The notes under the pieces were generated by a model. That model was not told the DNA's origin and ran no database searches. It saw only the letters and a program-made list of their open reading frames with translations. The translations under genes and the position numbers were made by a program. Of a stretch of 41,971 nucleotides of DNA, positions 8,821 through 18,110 are shown one piece after another. Origin of the DNA: Candidatus Methanomethylicus mesodigestus (GTDB lineage: Archaea > Thermoproteota > Methanomethylicia > Methanomethylicales > Methanomethylicaceae); NCBI GenBank assembly GCA_001717005.1, contig MAGS01000088.1:11321-53291 (forward strand). Reading direction: 5' to 3'. Within the stretch, counting starts at the first letter, position 1; every line of letters starts with the position of its first letter.

Positions 8821-9340
8821 GCACACGATCCTCGGGCTGGAGATATCGACCGGCAGGCTCGCGCTGCGCATCGCCGCCGGGGTCATGCTCGCGGCGGTGC
8901 TGTTCGCCTTCCTCTCCCTCCTGCCCATGGCTGCGCAGGGCATCCTCTCGGAGTTCCTCCCCGAGGAGTTCGGCGCCTTCTACGACGTGATTGCCCCCCT
9001 CATCCACCCCGCCCTCCCATTCACGGGCGCGGCGATCGCCTTCCTCTCCCTCCTGATCGTCGTGCTGAGGGGCTCCGCTGCATACGGGCCAGTGACCGCC
9101 GCCTTCGGGCTGGCGTTCATTGCCCACATCCTGCTGGCATTCAGCTTCGGCACCCCCTCGCTGGCCTTCCCGCCGGAGATGATCACCCAGGCGCTGCAGG
9201 AGGCTCTCAACATGCCGGTCGCCATCGATATCGAGCTGGCCGCCTACGCCGACCTGACGGGCCTCATGCTCGTCTTCATGCTGCCGTTCATCCTGACCGT
9301 GATAAAGGGCGTCATCCTGACCGTCAGTCGCCGTTCCTGA
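8813..9340 (+). CDS. Small integral membrane protein, unknown function
   Basis: A 175-residue protein with four predicted membrane segments: about residues 19-40 (LRIAAGVMLAAVLFAFLSLL), 70-86, 91-113 and 150-170 (LTGLMLVFMLPFILTVIKGV). Loops contain acidic and Pro-rich stretches and no recognisable catalytic motif. The start codon overlaps the end of the upstream repeat protein by 8 bases, indicating translational coupling and a shared function at the membrane. Its 3' end overlaps the convergent phosphoesterase gene by 17 bases. No family is recognised. Confidence 0.72.
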   Translation: MGRHTILGLEISTGRLALRIAAGVMLAAVLFAFLSLLPMAAQGILSEFLPEEFGAFYDVIAPLIHPALPFTGAAIAFLSLLIVVLRGSAAYGPVTAAFGLAFIAHILLAFSFGTPSLAFPPEMITQALQEALNMPVAIDIELAAYADLTGLMLVFMLPFILTVIKGVILTVSRRS

Positions 9341-9767
9341 AGATGATCTGCTGGCCGCCCCTGCCGCCTGCGAGCCTCACCATGACGTACCTGCCCCGCA
9401 TCCTCGCGCCACGGGCGATGATGACGATCTTCCCCTCCTCCCACTCCAGCGCCTCGTAATCGCCCCTGTCCCAGATCCTGACCGTGCCCGCCCCGTAGCT
9501 CCCCTCGGGTATCGTCCCCTCGAACCCGGCGTAGCCCAGGTCGTGGTCGTCTACCATTATCGCCAGCCTCCTCCGGGTGTCCCCCCTTTCAGGGATGCCC
9601 TTCGGCACCGCCCAGCTCTTCAGTACGCCGCCCCTCTCGAGGCGTAGGTCGTAGTGCAGCTGCCTCGCGTGGTGCTCGTGGACCACCATGATCCCGCCCC
9701 CCTGCTGCAGGCCGCCCCCGCTGCTGCCCCCTCCCCTGCGGGCGCCGCCTGTCCGTGGATCAGGCAC
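9324..9767 (-). CDS. Stand-alone LigD-type DNA 3'-phosphoesterase (PE domain)
   Basis: The PE domain of the bacterial NHEJ ligase LigD removes 3'-phosphates and 3'-terminal ribonucleosides from DNA ends so that they can be ligated; archaea often encode it as a separate protein. The hallmark HEHHARQLHYDLRLE is present (residues ~30-44), giving the HH...H.D metal-binding and catalytic set, followed by VLKSWAVPKGIP and VDDHDLGYAGFEGTIPEGSYGAGTVRIWD with the further catalytic histidine. All key residues look intact. The first ~25 residues form a Gly-rich, probably disordered tail. The GTG at 9767 is the furthest start; the internal ATG at residue 27 (IMVVHEHH) is a possible alternative. No Ku, polymerase or ligase gene is nearby. 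It overlaps the convergent membrane protein gene by 17 bases. Confidence 0.88.
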   Translation of the reverse strand: MPDPRTGGARRGGGSSGGGLQQGGGIMVVHEHHARQLHYDLRLERGGVLKSWAVPKGIPERGDTRRRLAIMVDDHDLGYAGFEGTIPEGSYGAGTVRIWDRGDYEALEWEEGKIVIIARGARMRGRYVMVRLAGGRGGQQIIFRNGD

Positions 9768-9928
9768 TTGAAAATGTCACTCCCCTGAGAATTACTCGCG
9801 CCCAGGCTTATCAGCTGACTGCTGGCTGCTGGACTGATGCTGCGATTGCCCCCTCCCCTGAATGCCTGAGGGGGTCTGAATTATGCGGCAAATGGTTGCC
9901 CGTGTGCATACGAGCTGCAGAATTTAGG
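9768..9928. other. Non-coding stretch downstream of tRNA-Asp
   Basis: No gene is supported. There are several ctgatg and cctga strings that superficially recall C/D-box RNA, but no properly spaced C, D', C' and D set with a terminal stem, so no RNA gene is called. Confidence 0.35.
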
Positions 9929-10036
9929 CGCCCTGGCCGGGATTCGAACCCGGGTCACAGACTCTCTACGGACCTGCCTGATGGCAATGCCGTCCTCGAC
10001 AGGCCTGTATACTGGGCCGAACTATACTACCAGGGC
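9929..10036 (-). tRNA. tRNA-Asp (GTC) with 33-nt intron
   Basis: Read on the minus strand, the acceptor arms GCCCTGG and CCAGGGC pair completely, the T arm is CCGGG-TTCGAAT-CCCGG, and the discriminator is G, as in tRNA-Asp. The anticodon stem is CAGGC paired with GTCTG (one G-U), with loop CT-GTC-G before the intron and A after it. The intron (plus-strand 9964-9996) lies at the canonical 37/38 site, and its GGAC and GTCC segments pair to form the helix needed by the splicing endonuclease. CCA is not encoded (CCT follows the discriminator). Confidence 0.9.
9964..9996 (-). other. Intron of tRNA-Asp
   Basis: 33 nt between G37 and A38. GGAC near the 5' end pairs with GTCC near the 3' end, consistent with a bulge-helix-bulge splice site. 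Exact ends are inferred from the canonical position. Confidence 0.75.
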
Positions 10037-10061
10037 TTCCTCGGATTCTTCTTTAAGGTGA

Positions 10062-10075
10062 GCTATTAAAATCTA
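10062..10075 (-). promoter_or_regulatory. TATA-like promoter of tRNA-Asp
   Basis: On the minus strand gattttaatagc lies about 30 bases upstream of the mature tRNA 5' end, the expected place for an archaeal TATA box. A second AT-rich element (cttaaag) is closer to the gene. Confidence 0.5.
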
Positions 10076-10187
10076 TCTATGCCCCCTCCCGGGCGCCCTC
10101 TGCCCCGACGGATGCCGCCCTGAGTCATCAAGCTTAATATCAGGTTCATGACTCTCATATCCTAGGAACCTTTTGGTGGTCCATCCG

Positions 10188-11372
10188 ATGTCCAGCGAAT
10201 TCAGGAGCGCCGCCCCCCTCATCATACTCATCCTCGTCGCCGGCCTCTACGCAGGCTATGCGGTCGCGGTATTAGCGAGCCCCCTTGCGGGCAGCAACCA
10301 GTACCTCGCGCAGAGGGTGGGCGCCCTCGAGGGGATAGTCGCCGCCCTGCAGTCGCAGATCAACGACCTGGAGCACGGGAACTCCACAGCGTCGGACTGC
10401 GCCTCCCTCAACGACATCTACACCGCCTCCAAGGGTTCGATAGTAACGATCACCGGGCTCGCTGCATCGAGCCCGCTCCTGGGCGGCTACTCCGAGGTCC
10501 TCGGCTCAGGCTTCGTCGTCAACCTCACCGGGGAGTGCCTCGTCGTAACGAACTTCCATGTCGTGGACGGCCTAGTGAACGCCTCGATGACATTCGTCGA
10601 CGGCGAGTCCTACACCTTCGACGTGCTGGGCGCCGACAAGTACAGCGACCTGGCGGTCCTCAGGCCGCACGCCCCGGCCTCGAAGCTCAAGCCGCTCGCC
10701 GTCGTCTCGTCCTCGACCCTCCTGGTCGGCGACAGCGTGGTTGCGATCGGCAACCCCTACGGCCTGCAGAGCACCCTCACCTCGGGCATAGTCAGCCAGC
10801 TCAACAGGGCCATAAGGACCGAGACCGCGGGGAGCTACACAATCGCGGGTGTCATACAGATCAGCGCGCCGATCAACCCCGGCAACTCGGGCGGCCCGCT
10901 CTTCGACTCGCAGGGCAGGGTCGTCGGCATCACGACCGCCATCATCTCCGGCTCGCAGAACGTCGGCTTCGCGGTCCCGTCGGACACCATCGTGAGGGAG
11001 ATCGTGGCGCTCTCGACCGCCGGGCACTACCAGCACCCGTACCTCGGCATAACCGGCGTCTCGAACAGCTACCTGATCTCGCAGGCGCTGGGCCTCCAGC
11101 TGACATACGGCGTCCTCATCCAGACCGTGACCGCCGGCAGCCCTGCCGCCTCAGCGGGGCTCCAGGGCGGTACCTACACCGCCACCGTCGGCGGGAGCAA
11201 CGTCAGCGGGGGCGGGGACCTGATTGTCTCCATCGACGGCAGGCCCACGATAATCATAGACGACATGACCTCCCTCCTCGACGCCTACCTGCCGGGGCAG
11301 AACGTCAGCATCACCGTCCTGAGGGGCGGGGAATACCTCGTGCTGCCTGCGGTTCTCGGCGCCAGGCCTTAG
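10188..11372 (+). CDS. Membrane-anchored HtrA/DegP-type serine protease with PDZ domain
   Basis: Trypsin-fold protease for quality control of extracytoplasmic proteins. An N-terminal hydrophobic helix (about residues 8-30) anchors it, followed by a short coiled-coil-like linker. The catalytic triad is visible: His124 in VVTNFHVVDG, Asp154 in YSDLAVLRP, and Ser234 in NPGNSGGPLFD. The motif AIGNPYGLQSTLTSGIVS is also typical of HtrA. Residues ~285-385 form one PDZ domain (HPYLGITGV to VSITVLRGGEY) with VLIQTVTAGSPAASAGL as the carboxylate-binding loop. Length (394) fits single-PDZ HtrA proteins. The ATG at 10188 is preferred; in-frame TTG (10173) and GTG (10176) starts are possible, and a TATA-like cttaatat near 10133 would place transcription start near 10165. 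Confidence 0.92.
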   Translation: MSSEFRSAAPLIILILVAGLYAGYAVAVLASPLAGSNQYLAQRVGALEGIVAALQSQINDLEHGNSTASDCASLNDIYTASKGSIVTITGLAASSPLLGGYSEVLGSGFVVNLTGECLVVTNFHVVDGLVNASMTFVDGESYTFDVLGADKYSDLAVLRPHAPASKLKPLAVVSSSTLLVGDSVVAIGNPYGLQSTLTSGIVSQLNRAIRTETAGSYTIAGVIQISAPINPGNSGGPLFDSQGRVVGITTAIISGSQNVGFAVPSDTIVREIVALSTAGHYQHPYLGITGVSNSYLISQALGLQLTYGVLIQTVTAGSPAASAGLQGGTYTATVGGSNVSGGGDLIVSIDGRPTIIIDDMTSLLDAYLPGQNVSITVLRGGEYLVLPAVLGARP

Positions 11373-11397
11373 TTTTCTGCCGCGCGCCTCCAAGAAA

Positions 11398-11407
11398 AAC
11401 TATAAAT
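11398..11407 (+). promoter_or_regulatory. TATA box of tRNA-Tyr
   Basis: aactataaat centred about 31 bases upstream of the tRNA-Tyr 5' end, just after the htrA stop codon. Confidence 0.6.
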
Positions 11408-11433
11408 GTGGATACCATTTCAGATAGCTGTAG

Positions 11434-11572
11434 CCCGCCCTAGCTCAGTGGTAGAGCGCCCGGCTGTAGACCGATGGTCGCGCAAGGGAATTCGCCATGG
11501 GCGGTACATGTCCTTGCGCCAGCCTGGGCAATTACCGGGTGGTCGCTGGTTCAAGTCCGGCGGGCGGGACCA
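11434..11572 (+). tRNA. tRNA-Tyr (GTA) with 64-nt intron
   Basis: The acceptor arms CCCGCCC and GGGCGGG pair fully and begin with C1-G72, a known identity mark of archaeal tRNA-Tyr. The D stem is GCTC/GAGC, the anticodon stem CCCGG/CCGGG, the loop CT-GTA-G plus A after the intron, and the T arm GCTGG-TTCAAGT-CCGGC. The discriminator is A and CCA is encoded (11570-11572). The gap between G37 and A38 (11470-11533) is the intron. The gene lies between htrA and the RNA polymerase genes and has its own TATA box. Confidence 0.93.
11470..11533 (+). other. Intron of tRNA-Tyr
   Basis: A 64-nt insertion at position 37/38. Within it GCGCAAGG (from 11480) pairs with CCTTGCGC (ending ~11519), making a long internal stem with an inner cGCC/GGCg helix. 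The intron therefore folds as a compact hairpin presented to the splicing endonuclease. Confidence 0.75.
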
Positions 11573-11641
11573 CCATCTTAGCACCAACTCCATGCAGGCG
11601 CGCTGAGCCTGTCCGCCTTCTTTTGGCGAATTGAGTACTGT

Positions 11642-11663
11642 GCTTTATCAAAAACTTTATTAG
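11642..11663 (+). promoter_or_regulatory. TATA-like elements of the RNA polymerase operon
   Basis: gctttatca and actttatta occur back to back. Transcription starting ~25 bases after the second would begin at or just past the ATG at 11681, which favours the downstream TTG (11741) as the rpoH start. Confidence 0.45.
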
Positions 11664-11740
11664 GGCTTGTATTTTGGAGAATGGATAGCTCGATTCTGGG
11701 CATTTTGTGTTTGTTCAAAATATTTTTGGGTGGTAAAATC

Positions 11741-12115
11741 TTGGGCAAATTTGATATCCTCGAACACGACCTTGTACCGGAGTTCCGAATCCTCAACCGG
11801 GAGGAGTACCAGCAGCTCAGGAAGTCCCTCGGGATAAGGAAGGAGGACCTTCCGTGGATAAGGAACAGCGACCCCGTCTGCTTAAGGATCAAGGAGGCGC
11901 AGAAGAGCGCGCACTGCCCCAAATGCGACGGCAAGCTGGTCGAGTCGGTGGAGGAGCGGGAGTTCAAGGGGGTTACCACCCAGAAGAAGGTAATGAAATG
12001 CGAGAAGTGCGACTACTACGAGCCGGTCCTGGGGCCAGGGCAGATCCTTGAGATAACCAGGAGGAGCCAGGTCGCAGGGCACGCGGTCGCATTCAGATAC
12101 GTTGTTCCAGGGTGA
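11741..12115 (+). CDS. rpoH: RNA polymerase subunit H (Rpb5-like) with inserted CxxC...CxxC segment
   Basis: RpoH is the small assembly subunit at the downstream DNA jaw of archaeal RNA polymerase. The family start FDILEHDLVPEFRIL, the LPWIRNSDPV helix, and the final GQILEITRRSQVAGHAVAFRYVV are clearly present. Between SDPV and GQILEI, where known RpoH proteins have only a few residues, lies an extra ~45-residue piece with CPKC and CEKC spaced 24 residues apart, which looks like a zinc ribbon. The ORF can begin at ATG 11681, but that adds a hydrophobic 20-residue leader foreign to the family; TTG 11741 has a Shine-Dalgarno-like ggtgg at about 6 bases and matches homologues, so it is preferred. 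The stop lies 5 bases before rpoB. Identity is firm; start codon moderate. Confidence 0.88.
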   Translation: MGKFDILEHDLVPEFRILNREEYQQLRKSLGIRKEDLPWIRNSDPVCLRIKEAQKSAHCPKCDGKLVESVEEREFKGVTTQKKVMKCEKCDYYEPVLGPGQILEITRRSQVAGHAVAFRYVVPG

Positions 12116-12120
12116 TTCCG

Positions 12121-15100
12121 ATGAGCGATATTGCAATGGACGACCGGTGGGTGCTCATCGAGTCCTTCTTCAGGGAGAAGAACTTGGTGAGGCCGCACTT
12201 GGACTCATTTGACGACTTCATAAAGAACAAGCTTCAGGAGATCGTGGACGAGCAGGGCGTCATAGAGACCGACGTCCCCGGGCTAAAGATCAAGCTCGGC
12301 ACGCTCACCATAGGGAAGCCGACGATCCACGAGGCGGACGGCTCCGAGAAGGAGATCCTGCCAATGGAGGCCAGGCAGAGGAACCTGACCTACGCGGCGA
12401 CCATGCGCCTCTCCGTCATACCCATCGTTGACGGCTACGAGGAGGACGCCATATCGGTCTACATCGGCAAGCTCCCCATAATGGTGCGGTCTTCCTACTG
12501 CGCGCTCGCCAACGCCACGAGGGAGGACCTGATAAAGGCCGGAGAGGACCCCGCAGACCCCGGAGGATACTTCATAGTCAACGGATCGGAGAGGGTCGTG
12601 GTCATCCAGGAGGACCTCGCCGTGAACAGGATCCTCGTCGACAGGATGGAGGGCGCATCCCCCGTCACGCACGTCGCCAAGGTCTTCTCAGCGACGTCGG
12701 GCTTCAGGGTGCCGGTCACCCTCGAGCGGATGAAGGACGGCAGCCTCTCGGTCACGTTCCCATCTATACCCGGCAGGGTATCCCTAGCGATACTGATGAA
12801 GGCGCTGGGCGTCCCGTCCGACAAGGACCTCGTGGAGTACGTCTCCAGCGACGCCGGCATCCAGAAGGCGCTCATCCCGACCCTAGAGAGCGGGATAGAG
12901 ATCAACGCCACCAAGGATGCCCTGGACTACATCGGCAACAGGGTTGCGATAGGCCAGACACAGGACTTCCGCATCCAGAGGGCGCTGCAGATACTGGACA
13001 AGTACCTCCTGCCGCACCTCGGCATTGAGGAGGCGGACCGGAAGAAGAAGTCGCTCTTCCTTGGTCAGATGGCCGAGAAGCTCATTGAGCTCTCGATAGG
13101 GAGGAGGGCGCCGGACGACAAGGACCACTACGCTAACAAGCGGCTCAAGCTCGCAGGCGACCTGCTCGCGAGCCTCTTCAGGGTCGCATTCAAGAGCTTC
13201 TGCAGGGACATGAAGTACCAGCTCGAGAGGGCAAGGAGCAGGAGCAGGCGCGTCTCGATAGAGACCCTGGTCAGGGCGGACGTCATAACCGAGCGCCTGA
13301 GGCACGCACTCGCCACCGGCAACTGGGTCGGGGGCAAGGCGGGTGTGAGCCAGCTCCTCGACAGGACGAACTACCTCTCGACGATAGGCCACCTGCGGAG
13401 GATCATCTCGCCGCTCAGCAGGTCGCAGCCGCACTTCGAGGCAAGGGACCTCCACTCCACACAGTGGGGCCGGCTCTGCCCGAGCGAGACCCCCGAGGGG
13501 CCCAACTGCGGCTTGGTCAAGAACCTCGCGCTGATGTCCTTCATATCGGTCGGCATGGACGAGCCAAAGCTCGTCGAGGACCTCCTCTACGAGCTCAACA
13601 CCGAGCCCATCGACTCGGCCAGGAAGAAGAACATGTCCGGCGCGAAGGTCATACTCAACGGCAGGCTCATAGGCCTCAACGACAAGCCCGAGCTGCTCGT
13701 CACAGAGGTCAAGAAGCACCGCCTGCGGAAGAGGTGGCACGAGGTCAACGTCGCCCACTACAGGCAGGGCGAGATCAACGAGGTCTACATCAACTCCGAC
13801 GCAGGCAGGGTCAGGCGCCCGCTCATAATGGTTGATGGTGGCTACCCGCTCCTCAACAAGGAGCAGATAGAGCGCCTCGTCGCGAACGAGTGGACGTGGA
13901 ACGAGCTGATCAACCAGGGCGTGATCGAGTACCTCGACGCAGAGGAGGAGGAGAACGCCTACATCGCCCTCGACTACAAGAACCTGGACAAGTCGAGGAC
14001 GCACCTCGAGATCGTGGCCTCCACGATCCTGGGGATAAGCGCCTCCATGATCCCGTTCCTCGAGGCGAACCAGTCGCCCAGGAACACCTACGGGTCCGCG
14101 ATGATCAAGCAGTCGCTGGGCTTCTACACCGCAAACTTCTCCAAGCGCCTGGACACCAGGGGCCACCTGCTCCACTACCCGCAGAGGCCAATGGTCAACA
14201 CCAGGTCGGCCAAGACGCTCGAGCTGGACAGGCGCCCCGCCGGGCAGAACTTCGTCGTCGCGATACTCTCGTACTCGGGCTACAACATCGAAGATGCCCT
14301 GATCATGAACAAGTCCTCGGTCGAGCGCGGCCTCGCCAGGTCGTCCTTCTTCAGGTGCTACGAGACTGAGGAGCGCAGGTACCCCGGAGGTCAGGAGGAC
14401 AAGATCGAGGTCCCCTCGCCCACAGTCAGGGGATACCGGACGCCCGAGTCCTACCAGTACCTGGGCGACGACGGGATAATCGAGCCCGAGTCGAGCATGA
14501 AGGGCGGTGATGTCCTCGTCGGAAAGACAAGCCCGCCCCGCTTCCTCGAGGAGTACAAGGAGTTCGAGCAGGCAGGCCCCCAGAGGAGGGAGACCTCCGT
14601 CTCGATGAGGGCCGGGGAGGACGGCGTTGTCGACCTCGTCATAGTCACTGAGACATCGGACGGCAACAAGCTCGTCAAGATACGCGTAAGGAATGAGAGG
14701 ATACCTGAGCTGGGGGACAAGTTCGCCTCCAGGCACGGGCAGAAGGGCGTCGTCGGGATGCTGGTCCCGCAGTACGACATGCCGTGCACCGAGGACGGCG
14801 TCGTCCCGGACCTGATAATCAACCCGCACGCCATCCCCTCAAGGATGACCCTCGGACAGCTGCTTGAGCTGCTGGGCGGCAAGGCGCACGCCGCATCGGG
14901 CAAGCCGATGGACGGGACCGCCTTCTGCGGCGACAGCGAGAAGACCATGCGAGACCTGCTTAAGGCGCGCGGCCTCAAGCCGACCGGCAAGGAGGTCCTC
15001 TACGACGGCAGGACAGGGCGGGTCCTCGAGGCCGATGTCTACATAGGCATAGCCTACTACCTCAAGCTCCACCACATGGTTGCAGACAAGATGCATGCGC

Positions 15101-15450
15101 GCGCACGCGGCCCGGTCCAGATCCTCACGAGGCAGCCCACGGAGGGGCGCGCCAGGGAGGGAGGGCTGAGGTTCGGTGAGATGGAGCGCGACTGCCTCAT
15201 AGGCCACGGCGCTGCGATGCTGCTCAAGGAGAGGCTCCTGGAAGAGTCCGACCGCACAGTCGTCAACATCTGCGAGGACTGCGGCCTGATCTCCTACTAC
15301 GACCGGACGAAGGACAAGAACATCTGCCCGATATGCGGCGAGAAGGCGAAGACGACTGCCGTCGTCATGTCCTATGCCTTCAAGCTGCTGCTGCAGGAGC
15401 TCATGAGCCTTGGTATAGCCCCGAGGCTGAAACTACAGGAGAGGGTTTGA
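12121..15450 (+). CDS. rpoB: RNA polymerase subunit B, undivided
   Basis: Second-largest subunit of archaeal RNA polymerase (Rpb2 homologue), forming one wall of the DNA cleft and part of the active site. The whole protein is one 1109-residue chain; many euryarchaea split it into B'' and B'. Recognisable blocks are [23 protein letters not shown], the hybrid-binding [30 protein letters not shown], and the clamp segment [20 protein letters not shown]-terminal zinc ribbon has CEDCG and CPICG pairs (~residues 1050-1080). The ATG at 12121 matches the family start; an upstream GTG at 12112 overlaps the rpoH stop. It is followed 4 bases later by rpoA1, so H, B, A' and A'' form one tightly packed transcription unit. 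Confidence 0.97.
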   Translation: MSDIAMDDRWVLIESFFREKNLVRPHLDSFDDFIKNKLQEIVDEQGVIETDVPGLKIKLGTLTIGKPTIHEADGSEKEILPMEARQRNLTYAATMRLSVIPIVDGYEEDAISVYIGKLPIMVRSSYCALANATREDLIKAGEDPADPGGYFIVNGSERVVVIQEDLAVNRILVDRMEGASPVTHVAKVFSATSGFRVPVTLERMKDGSLSVTFPSIPGRVSLAILMKALGVPSDKDLVEYVSSDAGIQKALIPTLESGIEINATKDALDYIGNRVAIGQTQDFRIQRALQILDKYLLPHLGIEEADRKKKSLFLGQMAEKLIELSIGRRAPDDKDHYANKRLKLAGDLLASLFRVAFKSFCRDMKYQLERARSRSRRVSIETLVRADVITERLRHALATGNWVGGKAGVSQLLDRTNYLSTIGHLRRIISPLSRSQPHFEARDLHSTQWGRLCPSETPEGPNCGLVKNLALMSFISVGMDEPKLVEDLLYELNTEPIDSARKKNMSGAKVILNGRLIGLNDKPELLVTEVKKHRLRKRWHEVNVAHYRQGEINEVYINSDAGRVRRPLIMVDGGYPLLNKEQIERLVANEWTWNELINQGVIEYLDAEEEENAYIALDYKNLDKSRTHLEIVASTILGISASMIPFLEANQSPRNTYGSAMIKQSLGFYTANFSKRLDTRGHLLHYPQRPMVNTRSAKTLELDRRPAGQNFVVAILSYSGYNIEDALIMNKSSVERGLARSSFFRCYETEERRYPGGQEDKIEVPSPTVRGYRTPESYQYLGDDGIIEPESSMKGGDVLVGKTSPPRFLEEYKEFEQAGPQRRETSVSMRAGEDGVVDLVIVTETSDGNKLVKIRVRNERIPELGDKFASRHGQKGVVGMLVPQYDMPCTEDGVVPDLIINPHAIPSRMTLGQLLELLGGKAHAASGKPMDGTAFCGDSEKTMRDLLKARGLKPTGKEVLYDGRTGRVLEADVYIGIAYYLKLHHMVADKMHARARGPVQILTRQPTEGRAREGGLRFGEMERDCLIGHGAAMLLKERLLEESDRTVVNICEDCGLISYYDRTKDKNICPICGEKAKTTAVVMSYAFKLLLQELMSLGIAPRLKLQERV

Positions 15451-15454
15451 AGAC

Positions 15455-18109
15455 ATGTCGCTATCAGAACTCGCAAAGTCAATACACGCCATCAAGTTCG
15501 GCCTGCTCTCACCCGAGAGCATAAGGAAGATGTCCGTGGTGAACATCAAGGCCGCGGACACATACGACGAGGACGGCGTCCCGATCGACACCGGGCTGAT
15601 GGACCGGAAGCTCGGAACCATAGAGCCAGGCCAGAAGTGCCAGACGTGCGGAAACCGCGTGGGCCAGTGCCCGGGGCACTTCGGCCACATCGAGCTCGCA
15701 CGGCCTGTCGTCCACCCCGGCTTCGCCAAGCTCGTCTACCTCATGCTCAGGGCGACCTGCTGGAACTGCGGCAGGCTGCTCCTCTCTGAGGAGGACTACA
15801 GGAAGTACTCGATCCGGATGGAGAAGTACAAGAAGAAGTGGCCGCAGTTCAGGTTCAAGCTCTCGGACCAGATCGTCAAGAAGGCGGTCAAGATCAACGA
15901 GTGCCCGTACTGCCACGAGGGCCAGTTCAAGATAAAGTTCGAGAAGCCGACCGGATACTCCGAGGAGCGCAAGGAGGGCCCAAAGAGGATCTATTCCAAC
16001 GAGATCAGGGGCCGCCTGGAGAGGGTCACCGAGGCCGACGCCGCCCTCATGGGGCTGGACCCGTCGCTCGCAAGGCCTGAGTGGATGCTCCTGACCGTGC
16101 TGCCGGTGCCGCCATCAACGGTCCGGCCGTCGATCACCCTCGAGTCCGGCGTCAGGTCGGAGGACGACCTCACGCACAAGCTCGTGGACATAATCAGGAT
16201 CAACGAGAGGCTCAGCGAGAACATCGACGCTGGAGCGCCCCAGCTGATCATAGAGGACCTCTGGGAGCTGCTGCAGTACCACGTGACGACCTACTTCGAC
16301 AACGAGACCTCAGGCATACCGCCGGCAAGGCACAGGTCCGGCAGGCCGCTGAGGACGATCGCCCAGCGCCTCAAGGGAAAGGAGGGCCGCTTCAGGTCCA
16401 ACCTCTCAGGGAAGCGCGTCGACTTCTCGGCGAGGACCGTGATCTCGCCCGACCCCATAATCAGCATGAACGAGGTCGGCGTCCCTGTCGACATCGCCAA
16501 GCAGCTGACCATCCCTGAGCGGATCAACAAGTACAACCTCGAGGAGCTCAAGACGATAATCACCAACGGGCCGGATGCCCACCCGGGCGCGAACTACATC
16601 ATCCGGCCGGACGGCAGGAGGATCGACCTCCGGTTCCCCAAGGACCGCAAGATCATCGCCGACGCGGTGGAGGTTGGGTACGTCATCGAGCGGCACCTAA
16701 AGGACGGGGACGTCGTGCTCTTCAACAGGCAGCCCTCGCTCCACAGGATGTCGATAATGGCCCACAAGGTAAGGGTCCTGCCGTACAAGACCTTCAGGCT
16801 CAACCTCTGCGTCTGTCCCCCCTACAACGCGGACTTCGACGGAGACGAGATGAACCTGCACGTGCCGCAGAGCGAGGAGGCAAGGGCAGAGGCACTTGTG
16901 CTGATGCTGGTGCAGGAGCAGATACTCTCGCCCAGGTACGGCGGCCCCATCATGGGAGGGATTCAGGACTACATCTCAGGGGCCTACATGCTCACGCGGA
17001 AGAGCACCATGCTCACGAGGGCCGACGCGAGCCAGCTCCTGGCCAGCGCAGGCTACAGGGGCGAGCTGCCTGCGCCCGCGGTGAAGTCCCCCGAGGAGCT
17101 CTGGACGGGCAAGCAGCTGGCAAGCCTCTTCTTCCCGAAGGGCTTCAACTACACGCTCAAGTCCAACATCTGCCAGAAGTGCGACGTCTGCAAGCAGGAG
17201 GACTGCGAGAACGACGCCTTCGTCGTGATAAAGGACGGCAAGCTGGTCTCCGGGGTCATCGACAAGAAGTCTATCGGCGCGCAGCAGCCCGAGTCCGTCC
17301 TGCACAGGCTGGTGAAGGACTACGGGACAGACATGGGCAGGTACTACATCGACAAGGCATTCAAGCTCTTTCTCGCCTTCATCGATAGCCGCGGCCTCAC
17401 GATAGGGCTCGACGACGAGGAGCTCCCAGAGAACGGGCGGCTCAAGGTCAAGGCGGACATACACCACGCAGAGGAGGAGGTCTCGAAGAACATCAATGCC
17501 TACAACGAGGGGCTTCTCGAGAGGCTCCCCGGCAGGACGCTTGAGGAGACGCTTGAGACGCAGATCATGCAGATCCTTGAGAAGGCCAGGGAGGACTCGG
17601 GCAAGACCGCCAAGAAGTACCTCAAGGAGGGCAACACCGCGCTGCTGATGGCGAACACCGGCGCAAGGGGCAGCCTCATGAACCTCGCGCACATGGTCGC
17701 GTGCGTCGGGCAGCAGGCAGTCCGAGGCGAGAGGATCTCGAGGGGATACCAGAACCGCACGCTCCCCCACTTCAAACCGGGAGACCTAGGCGCCGAGGCG
17801 CACGGCTTCGTGTACAGCAGCTACAAGGACAAGCTCAACCCCATCGAGTTCTTCTTCCACGCCATGGGCGGGAGGGAAGGCCTCGTCGATACTGCGGTCA
17901 GGACGAGCCAGAGCGGCTACATGCAGCGCAGGCTCATCAATGCCCTGCAGGACGTCAGGGTGGAGTACGACTGGACGGTGAGGGCCACCGACGGCTCAAT
18001 CATCCAGTACATATATGGCGACGACGGCATCGACCCTGCGAAGAGCGATCACGGGGAGGCTGTCAACATCGACAAGATCATCGAGAGGGTGAAGGCAGGA
18101 GGCAAGTGA
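15455..18109 (+). CDS. rpoA1: RNA polymerase subunit A' (RpoA1)
   Basis: N-terminal part of the largest RNA polymerase subunit (Rpb1 homologue). The clamp zinc site shows as [20 protein letters not shown] (~residue 62 onwards), with a second Cys set WNCGRL and CPYCHEG. The catalytic magnesium loop [15 protein letters not shown] (~458-472) is intact with all three Asp residues. The trigger-loop side, [27 protein letters not shown], is near residue ~730. Length (884) is normal for the archaeal A' subunit. It ends one base before the rpoA2 start codon. Confidence 0.97.
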   Translation: MSLSELAKSIHAIKFGLLSPESIRKMSVVNIKAADTYDEDGVPIDTGLMDRKLGTIEPGQKCQTCGNRVGQCPGHFGHIELARPVVHPGFAKLVYLMLRATCWNCGRLLLSEEDYRKYSIRMEKYKKKWPQFRFKLSDQIVKKAVKINECPYCHEGQFKIKFEKPTGYSEERKEGPKRIYSNEIRGRLERVTEADAALMGLDPSLARPEWMLLTVLPVPPSTVRPSITLESGVRSEDDLTHKLVDIIRINERLSENIDAGAPQLIIEDLWELLQYHVTTYFDNETSGIPPARHRSGRPLRTIAQRLKGKEGRFRSNLSGKRVDFSARTVISPDPIISMNEVGVPVDIAKQLTIPERINKYNLEELKTIITNGPDAHPGANYIIRPDGRRIDLRFPKDRKIIADAVEVGYVIERHLKDGDVVLFNRQPSLHRMSIMAHKVRVLPYKTFRLNLCVCPPYNADFDGDEMNLHVPQSEEARAEALVLMLVQEQILSPRYGGPIMGGIQDYISGAYMLTRKSTMLTRADASQLLASAGYRGELPAPAVKSPEELWTGKQLASLFFPKGFNYTLKSNICQKCDVCKQEDCENDAFVVIKDGKLVSGVIDKKSIGAQQPESVLHRLVKDYGTDMGRYYIDKAFKLFLAFIDSRGLTIGLDDEELPENGRLKVKADIHHAEEEVSKNINAYNEGLLERLPGRTLEETLETQIMQILEKAREDSGKTAKKYLKEGNTALLMANTGARGSLMNLAHMVACVGQQAVRGERISRGYQNRTLPHFKPGDLGAEAHGFVYSSYKDKLNPIEFFFHAMGGREGLVDTAVRTSQSGYMQRRLINALQDVRVEYDWTVRATDGSIIQYIYGDDGIDPAKSDHGEAVNIDKIIERVKAGGK

Positions 18110-18110
18110 A

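Noticed and set aside
9780-9900. Possible C/D-box RNA
   Set aside because: tgatg and ctga strings exist but not in the required order with a terminal stem.
9755-10069. 104-aa ORF on the plus strand
   Set aside because: Covers the antisense of tRNA-Asp; residues come from reading the tRNA backwards.
12883-14829. 648-aa ORF on the minus strand
   Set aside because: Shadow of rpoB in GC-rich DNA; no recognisable domain.
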